From Apodospora peruviana (Eukaryota > Ascomycota > Sordariomycetes > Sordariales > Lasiosphaeriaceae), in contig JAUEDM010000002.1 in the NCBI GenBank assembly GCA_033439685.1, positions 4,340,001 through 4,404,000 on the forward strand: a DNA stretch of 64,000 nt, in the 5' to 3' direction. Below, piece after piece: positions 56,775-64,000 of the stretch (the stretch's first letter is position 1; every line of letters starts with the position of its first letter). The notes beneath the pieces were generated by a model that saw only the letters and a list, made by a program, of their open reading frames with translations, ran no database searches and had not been told where the DNA came from. The position numbers were made by a program, and so were the translations under genes.

Positions 56775-58320
56775 AACCCACTGGCTCGGGAATGTCGTGC
56801 GCTTACCACTGGTTGAGATTTCCTCATCCAATTTTTTTGCATTGTATGTATTTTTTTGGAGCATCTTTCTATATTTTTAATGGCTTGGGTTGGACATCTG
56901 TTTTCATGGATCAAGTCTCCGAGCTTGGAACTATCTATGGCGTCAGCGGGGAATTCTTGTTCTTTTCTTGGTTCCTTACTCAGACGGATGGCATGAATGA
57001 GATTTGTTTCTTCATGGGATTTGAAAAAGATGACAGTAACGAGCCGTTATGTGTTTTTATGAATTTCTGTTTCTTTTTATCACTATATTGGTTCCATTGT
57101 GTCATCGGGACAGGGCCGAGAGTATGGCATTGGCGAGGAACAGACAAGATCATAACCGGACCGGGGCTTGGGTTGATGGATGGTATTGGAATTCGGAACT
57201 GCTCAGTTGGGACATTCGGAAGCCTTGGAACGAAAGGTAAAAGAAGAATGGACGGACAGATGGATGGATGGCGATGTTGCGCGCGTGTGTGTGTGGTGGC
57301 CAGTTTGGGATATTAGCTGGCCATAATACTCCCTCCCCTATTTTCGCCCTCCTCCAGGGGCATGTACGGGTGGGCATGGAGCGAGCTTGATTATTGTTCG
57401 ACCCTCTGCCCATCTACCAATCCGGAGCATCAAGAAGAAGATAGGTAGAGAAAGGAGAAGACAGAAGGGGAGGTTTCTCTTGGTCTTTACTGTTTTCATT
57501 TCTATATATAAGATGTCTTCTTTTTCGTCGTTTTCTTCTTTTCCTTTCTATCTTCTCCACATGTATGTACAACCTATCTATCTACCTAGCTAACTGACTG
57601 TTGATGATGGCCTCGGAATGAAATGAAACAAAACAGTATAATCAAAATCCACAGAATGAGCATTACCGAGAACATATTCCGTAACACAAACATTTGAAAC
57701 CAGTGGGTAGATATGTATAGCTGTACGGAATACAGACTTGGGACTTCTCGGTGAACATGCAGGTATATTGAACTCTCGGATTGTAGAATTAGGGATATTT
57801 AAGTAGGTGAAATATATTGAATACGGTGGTGAAGTTGTCTTGTTGGTCGTACGGATTACAAGGGAAGCCACCTGGGTTTCATTACATTTATCTGCCCAGT
57901 CTGTAATTTCAACGTCAACGTCCAACAACTCCAACGTGTACACCATCAACGAGAATTTGGAGGATTGGAAATTATTCGTCTTGATGAATTAGTATGTAAT
58001 GCAATGGCTGGTATCATTATGCTAATCTTCTCTGCTCGTCTAAAATTTCCCTGGAAATCTAAACGAGTGAACAAGTCAATCGGGACATCTCCCCAGCAAT
58101 AGCCTCACCGGCCTTTCTAACTAACAGCTTGGCGGATGTTACGCCAAACTGAGGCCTCCGTCGACCAACTTCAAGATTAGATCTATCTCCATAGAATGCC
58201 CCTTTCCATGTCTTGGCCCTCGCGCCATCCTTTGGATTGTGAAGCGCGGAATCCCTCCGCACAAGCCGCGTTCCAGCACGGCATTCCCACTTCTTTGGTT
58301 AATCTCTTGTGGCTCGCTCA
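56775..58320. other. intergenic between convergent genes
   Basis: 3' UTR of the J-domain gene (T-rich, 56820-57600) and 3' flank of the sterol acyltransferase gene. A frame at 56792-57316 consists of Phe/Trp-rich translated UTR and is not coding. Confidence 0.5.
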
Positions 58321-60156
58321 TCATACCAGGACGTAGAGGGAGCATATCTAAAATGGTGGTTAGTCAGCCATTCTTTCTCATTGGTTCTTTTGGTGCCAAA
58401 CTCACCAGGCTCAAACCCAGAATCATGCTGCACCAGAAACAGACATTATTCAGCGTCTTCTTCCCCCTTACCAAGCGCGTCCGCTGCAGCATGACTATTG
58501 GCAACTGTAACATCTGGCAGATGAATCCATATCCCCGCAACTTCTTGGTGATACAGGCCATCACAACCTCGTGGCCGATGGCGCTGATCAGAAACGTGAT
58601 AACCGTCGCGTTCGCTTTGCCAATATGCGGGCGGCTCGCGCTGTACACGTGACGACGTAGGAAGCTGTAGACCGGCACATTCCACTCACGCGAGAACTCC
58701 ATCCAGTCGGTGCTATTCCACCAGTCGCTGTAGAAGTGACGGTCGGCAAAGTGGGTGATCTCTGCAAACGCCCCGAGCACGTACTCGAATATGACGAGGA
58801 AAACGAGAAGAAACGTCAACATAAAGGGGAAGAGGAGCCATGATATCGTCTCGGACAGAATAAGCAGAGTATCTAGAGCGGTAAGGGGCGAGTCGGCCGT
58901 CCGAACCGCCGGGTCCAAGCGTTCAGAAGCATCCACCAAGGCAGGCAGGATAAACTCTTCCGATATTACTGTGAGTAGGAAAATGCAGCCAAAGGTGGCG
59001 GCGATTTTGGAGAGCAGGTTCTGCCAGTCCACAGCTTCTGTTCGGGGGTATTCAATCTCATAACAAAGAGTTGGACAGCAAAGGTAGTCCAGATAGTTTG
59101 CCCACGTCAGATTAGCTGGGTAGGTGATGTTGCCAATCGGACTGGTCAGCTCGCGGGCCAAGTCCTCCCGGAGTTGTGCGACTTCATCGTCGTCGGGCCC
59201 ATCACCCTGCCCCTTGCCTTGCGCCTCGGCCCTCTTAGGACTGGCTACTGTGCCCATCGGATTTTCCGGGGTCGGGTAGAGATAGGCAGGCGCACGTGAG
59301 GCGGTAGATGGGTCATCGAGCGCACGTAGGCGCTTCTCGGTTTCGCTGAGGTGACCGTTGTAGAAAGAGTACGAGTGCATCTTCATCAAGATCACCATGG
59401 TATGCAGTAGCAAAAAGACCTGGGCTGTCCACGCCCAGTCCAGAAGGAAGGGGACCGCGATCCAAAAAGCAAGCCAGACAATCTGGTCTATGCTCATGAT
59501 GGCCATGCCGCCCTTCGCCCACGTCAATGCTCCACCGGCCGGAGCGGCCCGAAAGAGCCGATGTAGAGGCAAGGCGACGGCGCTACTTGCAACCATCATG
59601 AAGTCGGCAATGGCCAGGTGCCAAAGTTTGACAGTGAATAGTCCCCAGATCTGGACGCGGAGTGGGTAGCCCGTGTCCTTGATGTTGCGCAATCCCGTGG
59701 TGATGGCCATGATGGCGAGACCAATCCAGAACAGATTAAAGAAGCCATGGAAGTCGCGATAGTCGCTGTTTGGATCGAAGTGCGACACTCGACTCGCGAA
59801 CTCGATGGTGGGGAAGAGGCGGCGCCGTTGCTCGGCCCGGACCTGTTTGCGCGCCGACGAAAGTGACTTAACTGATGGCGGGGCATCGAGGGGAATAGGC
59901 GTTGAGCGGCCACTGCGAAGAGGGACACGATGAGTTTGGAGGCTGTTGCTGGGCTGGCTAATACAGGTGAGGCTTACCTGGTCATGCCAGTGGCAAGCCC
60001 ATTTTCCGGTGTCTCGGGAAGCCCAAGGCCATTGAGCTCGGAGGCATTGCTGATGTGGGAGAGATGGGACAGTTGGGAATGGACAGGCTTGCGCGGCCGA
60101 GGATAGACAACATGGTCTGTTGCTCCCTCGAAGGGCTCGGCTGAGGTAGAAGACAT
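58321..60156 (-). CDS. are2: sterol O-acyltransferase (ARE1/ARE2 type)
   Basis: ER-membrane MBOAT enzyme that esterifies ergosterol with acyl-CoA for storage in lipid droplets. Three exons: 60156-59978, 59912-58406 and a 27-nt last exon 58347-58321; 570 residues. Exon 1 is a disordered Ser/Glu-rich N-terminus. Exon 2 begins SGRSTPIPLDAPPSVKSL and carries FEFASRVSHFD-like entry, many membrane helices, the FYSDWWNSTDWMEFSREWN signature and the catalytic histidine in SAIGHEVVMA. The last intron (58348-58405) splices MILGLSL to ICSLYVLV and the stop, giving the hydrophobic C-terminal end; reading through it instead gives a polar tail. An Asp/Gln-rich cytosolic loop lies between helices. Intact. 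Confidence 0.92.
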
Positions 60157-60234
60157 ACTGATTAGCCGGCCCGTCAGGTCAACATGGAAGCTTCCCAGGG
60201 CCTAGCAGCCACAGTAAAAGGCGGCAGGTTGCTT

Positions 60235-60264
60235 CGCGAAGCCGAAGCCGAAGCCGAAGCCGAG
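60235..60264 (+). repeat. GCCGAA hexamer repeat
   Basis: Three exact GCCGAA units with one degenerate copy on each side (CGCGAA and GCCGAG), about 80-110 nt upstream of the sterol acyltransferase start, probably in its 5' UTR. A CTTCGCGAAG palindrome overlaps its left end. Confidence 0.6.
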
Positions 60265-60563
60265 ATAGAGGATGAGAGACCTGGAAGTTGGAGTGCGCCA
60301 GGGGAATGGAGCAAATTGTTTGCGACTTATTAGGTTCGAATAGTCATGAAGAAGCCTACGCCAGTCTTCTCCATCGTTACCATGAAAACAGATTTATCCA
60401 AGGAGTGTTTTTTGGGCTACCAACAGCAAATGGATTTTGATGGATCTCTTGAGAGGAAGCGGCGAAGCCTCGGCAGGCGTCAGCAAAGCGGTCAGCTCAG
60501 TAGGGTACGTACTCGGCAGCTTGCGTAACGCGTTTCCGTCGTCCATCCGCCGCACAACCGCAA

Positions 60564-60583
60564 TTACGTCATAGTCACGTGAC
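60564..60583. promoter_or_regulatory. CRE plus E-box pair
   Basis: TTACGTCA (60564-60571, bZIP type) is followed by the 10-bp palindrome GTCACGTGAC (60574-60583), which contains the bHLH core CACGTG. The pair lies about 410 nt upstream of the sterol acyltransferase. Binding factors are not known. Confidence 0.4.
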
Positions 60584-62402
60584 ATTACATTAAATGTGTA
60601 AGCCAGTGCTTGTGTTGGTGGTCATACTCCGTATAATTAAAGGAATGTCTCGGTATTCACGGCATCGACCTTTCTACCAATTGGTCTGGGTTTGCACATC
60701 AACCCCTGGATTGTTGCCGTTCATGTTCACGAGGAAGCATCTCAGCCTCAGTACGGATTTGCAGGCAATGACTTACACCGGTGGCGTTGTACTCGCCACA
60801 ATGTTCATGAGCGCAAAGCGAGCGGCCAATTGCTTTCCCGGAATGACCGTCGTGGTGCCTCCGACCAATCGAATGGGTCGCGAGCCTATCCATCTCACGG
60901 CTGCTGCAAATTGTCCAGCGATACGGATACACGATGCGGATACAGATTATTCGCCTGGTTTCCAAGAGCCGTCCTGACTATATCAAGTAGTGCTGTTGAC
61001 CTGCAGCCCCGACACGATAGTGACCCTGGAAGCATGCATCAGATAAGGGTCTCGTTAACACATTTCCGTATTTGTCCGAGTGCTGGTGGTTTCCGAGATC
61101 GTGATGATGGTGAACCCATTTCTCATAGATCAACCTCGCAGCAGGGGAAAGCCGATTACGGAGCTGCCTTATCGAAGACGAAACGTACCCCTGAGACGAG
61201 AGACCTCAACTTCCTTTTGCATCAAGAGGCTCCTGAATTTAAGTGTTAGAATGGGGAATATCAAGATAAGGCAGATTATTGAATCAGCCTGCCGTTGGAA
61301 TCAAGGTTGTGGTGCATTGCCGTCCATCCCAGGTCGGGACGTGGGAAAGCAGTGTGGGATTTAGGCTCTACTTTTTACCTACGCTTCTTGTGTTTCTCAG
61401 CCCACTGCCTCACCACCTCAGGTCTTGCATAACCGCACCGCAAGGTTCGGTTCGACTTTCTCAACCTGGCCACACCAGGTCCATACAACTTTACACTTGC
61501 TTTGTGTAAATTGTAATAAGGTGTTGGAAGCAAAGCTATAACGTAAAGAACGGCGTCTGGGTATCGCATGGCAACATCCCCGCTGTGTACCATCTGACGG
61601 CTGAGCCCGCTCTGTCGCGGAATCAACGTTACCTCGGGCTCTCGAGAGCTGCACAGAGATGGCGCAGGAGGCTGCCTACCTAGGTAACTTCTGAAGCCCT
61701 TTTGACCGACCTTCAATCCAGTGAGCCGCACTCGGCAGTCCCTTACGGGTTACTGCCGGTAATATCCTCCCAATGGTCCTTTCGCCAGCGGACCTCAGCA
61801 GCTAGTTCACCTGACATGAGAGTGAGATTTCTGGGTCAACCTGCCCAGCGGGTTCCGGACGTGTACGCCGAGTGCCAGACACCATCTACAGGGCGTACCG
61901 TAGCGTGACGGATTGAGAGACCGGACACCATCCACTCGGTAGGTACGGATTATTGTTATGGAATTCACACCATTACCTTTCGCAGGCGGTCATTGGAGTG
62001 GAATTATGAAGTCAAAATTGCTTTCGTTGTATGCACAACGAAGTACACCCGTACCAACTCCGTATCGATGGTGGTAATTACCAGGTACCTACTTCTATAC
62101 AGTATGTTACATACCAAATTGTATTCCGTACATCCCAACCGCAATTCACTTACACGGCGGCAGCCCCCCAACTTCCTTTCCAGTCACCATTCACTGCAGG
62201 TCAGTGCAGGAAGCACAGGGACCAAGTGGGCCGTCACGCCCTGCCCCACCGCTGCACAATTACTGGATCCCACCGCCCAGTCACACTGACACAAAGCACC
62301 ACCACCAGCACCAGTCCTGACTGCCCATTCGCAGTCGACTCGACTGTGTTTCCCTACAGATTACATCCGCCGCGCTGACCCGACGGAGGCGCATCCATCG
62401 CA

Positions 62403-64000
62403 ATGTCCTCTGGTCACCGCGCCTTCCTATCAGCTTCTTATTCACCATCATCCTCGTTGCCAGACAGGCCCGACGACGACAAAGACGACAGTGAGCGCCA
62501 TGTCCTTCACGCCCACCCGATAGACGCAGTGGCTGGCGCCGACCAGAATCACAATGCCCTCTCTCAACATCAACACATCCACTCCGCCCTCAAGCTCTCC
62601 TCTCCACCCACCACCTCGGGCCTGACCTGCGAGAGCTCAACGACTTCTTCGGCGTCCCCAGCGACCTCAACACCTCAGCGTCCCGGCAGCCAGGTCCAAT
62701 TCCGCACCCACACCACCGCCCCCTCCCCCCCGCCGTCCGGTATCTCGGAATCACCATCGACACCAACCCTGCAGACGCCCTCCGAAATCTCGACAGACCG
62801 CACACCCAGCGCTGCGTTGAGGCTCCAGACAGACTTTCACCTAGTTAAACCGACCATAATAGACAGCTCGCACAGCTTCACAACGCCTTCGAGACGACCA
62901 AAGTTAAACCTACATCACAAAACATCCGCATCTTCCCTTCGGCCGGTTTCGAGAACCCCGAGCCTCAAGACTGTCGGCTTTGGTAACCCCTTTGGCTCCG
63001 CTTCTGCAGCAAGCTCGACCGTTACAAGTCCTGTCATAGCGGCTATGGGCGATGTCACACCTCTACCCTCGCCCCTTCTGTCGAGCGATTCGCCAGGGCC
63101 GTGGAAGAAGTTAGGTAGCCGAACCTCGCGCGAAGCGATGTCTTCTCTCTCAAGTCCTACCCGCTCCAACATGACTGCAGACGCGAGGGAACCGACAGCC
63201 GCCTCAACGGGTACCCCGAGCAAAAAGAAAACTTATGCCAGCCTGGCATTTGGACCCGGGCCAGCAAATAGCCTTACGGCAAGCGGCCAGGACGGACAGA
63301 GTTCTCAACCGCTATCGCACACGAGGAATAGGAGCATCAGCGAGTACATCCCAGATCCGATGTTGATTCCGAAGCGCATGACTACTGTCTCCGGAACCCA
63401 TGTAAAGGCCGACTTGAAGAACCTTGATGGGCACATGCGGCGGGAACCTCATCTCTCCGAGGCGAGGGGTCTAACGCCTATTGAGAAGCCGCCGACACCG
63501 CCACCGAGCGAATCTTCCCTGAGTGCCAACGACTCTTCATCTGTCAACGGGTCGGGGTTCAGCACAAGCAACAGTAAAAAGCCCAGACACGAATACTTCG
63601 AAGCCTACGACAGGCGCGACAAGAAGCGACGTCGTTGGCGTGCAATCAAGATGCTCGGCCAAGGAACTTTCAGTCGAGTGATGCTCGCGACTAGTCAGAG
63701 CTCTTCAGACGACGAGGAATCCGCTTTGGGAAATACGGGACTGCAGACTCCTGAGCCGCAGTCACGGTACCACCGCCGCACTTTGGTAGCCGTCAAAGTG
63801 TGCGAGCATGGTCCACGTGGGGGTGCCTCAGAGGACCGAATCGAGATGAGTTTGAAGCGCGAGCTCGAAATCATGCAGTGCATCCATCACCCATCACTGG
63901 TCCACCTCAAGGCCTGGAACATTGAGCCGACACGTGCGATTCTCGTGCTCAGCTACTGTCCCGGGGGCGACTTGTTCGATGTTGCTAGTGGCCATCGCGA
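62403..64000 (+). CDS. serine/threonine protein kinase, 5' part
   Basis: An open frame of 532 codons that runs off the right edge. Residues 1 to about 400 are disordered, rich in Ser, Thr and Pro with many SP/TP sites (for example RTPSLKTVGFGNPFG, PTPPPSESSLS). The kinase domain starts near residue 413: WRAIKMLGQGTFSRVMLAT (Gly loop GxGxFxxV), then, after an inserted acidic linker (SSSDDEES...), the ATP-anchoring Lys in VAVKVCEHG near 463, the alpha-C Glu in LKRELEIMQCIHHPSLVHL, and the hinge LVLSYCPGGDLFDVA. The catalytic loop and activation segment lie beyond the window. The long N-terminal tail and insert between strands 2 and 3 recall fungal PRR/NPR-like kinases, but the subfamily cannot be fixed from this half. 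Confidence 0.9.
   Translation, partial: MSSGHRAFLSASYSPSSSLPDRPDDDKDDSERHVLHAHPIDAVAGADQNHNALSQHQHIHSALKLSSPPTTSGLTCESSTTSSASPATSTPQRPGSQVQFRTHTTAPSPPPSGISESPSTPTLQTPSEISTDRTPSAALRLQTDFHLVKPTIIDSSHSFTTPSRRPKLNLHHKTSASSLRPVSRTPSLKTVGFGNPFGSASAASSTVTSPVIAAMGDVTPLPSPLLSSDSPGPWKKLGSRTSREAMSSLSSPTRSNMTADAREPTAASTGTPSKKKTYASLAFGPGPANSLTASGQDGQSSQPLSHTRNRSISEYIPDPMLIPKRMTTVSGTHVKADLKNLDGHMRREPHLSEARGLTPIEKPPTPPPSESSLSANDSSSVNGSGFSTSNSKKPRHEYFEAYDRRDKKRRRWRAIKMLGQGTFSRVMLATSQSSSDDEESALGNTGLQTPEPQSRYHRRTLVAVKVCEHGPRGGASEDRIEMSLKRELEIMQCIHHPSLVHLKAWNIEPTRAILVLSYCPGGDLFDVASGHR

Larger units (their letters stand above)
60157..62402. other. divergent promoter, sterol acyltransferase / kinase
   Basis: About 2.2 kb between divergent genes. 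It has a hexamer repeat near the acyltransferase 5' end, a CRE/E-box pair and a second copy of the CTACAGGGCGTAC motif at 61886-61903. Frames at 60594-61249 and 62031-62378 show no family resemblance. The last 300 nt are C/A-rich and probably 5' UTR of the kinase. Confidence 0.5.

Noticed and set aside
60692..61249. 185-residue plus-strand frame in the divergent promoter
   Set aside because: No domain, biased composition, and it lies between two divergent genes with their 5' regions.

Overview
The window is nuclear DNA of a filamentous ascomycete (Pezizomycotina), most likely a Sordariomycete. Coding regions are broken by many short spliceosomal introns (about 50-150 nt, GT/AG borders, CTAAC-like branch sites). 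The protein set is typical of moulds: cerato-platanin, kinesin-14, mitochondrial ClpP, a CaaX polarity-type protein and sterol O-acyltransferase. There are no operons, Shine-Dalgarno sites or CRISPRs, and I found no credible tRNA or intact transposon. Exon borders were assigned by hand from splice consensus and protein continuity. For every intact multi-exon gene the summed exon length is a multiple of three.

Left part (1-16.5 kb) is accessory and partly decayed. It holds a secreted RNase T2, a broken alpha/beta-hydrolase, a cerato-platanin, a broken MFS sugar transporter, an orphan polyketide-type thioesterase, an FAD monooxygenase that seems to have lost an internal motif, a conserved protein of unknown function, and a cytochrome P450 with two frame breaks around its haem and C-terminal exons. 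Transporter, thioesterase, monooxygenase and P450 together look like the remains of a metabolite gene neighbourhood, but there is no synthase here.

Middle (18-33.4 kb) is dense core genome: kinesin-14 (KlpA/Kar3 type), an LOA1-type acyltransferase with a GC-AG intron, mitochondrial dihydroxy-acid dehydratase, mitochondrial ClpP divergent from another predicted mitochondrial protein, a membrane protein of unknown function, and the DNA primase large subunit, whose promoter carries two MluI cell-cycle boxes.

Right part (33.4-64 kb) is sparse. Two long tracts hold only a 93-residue zinc-ribbon-like protein between the primase gene and a CaaX-tailed polarity-marker-like protein. Another long tract holds the relic of a metallophosphoesterase gene. 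After it come a J-domain protein with a very charged middle, sterol O-acyltransferase, and the 5' two thirds or so of a serine/threonine kinase gene that runs off the right edge.
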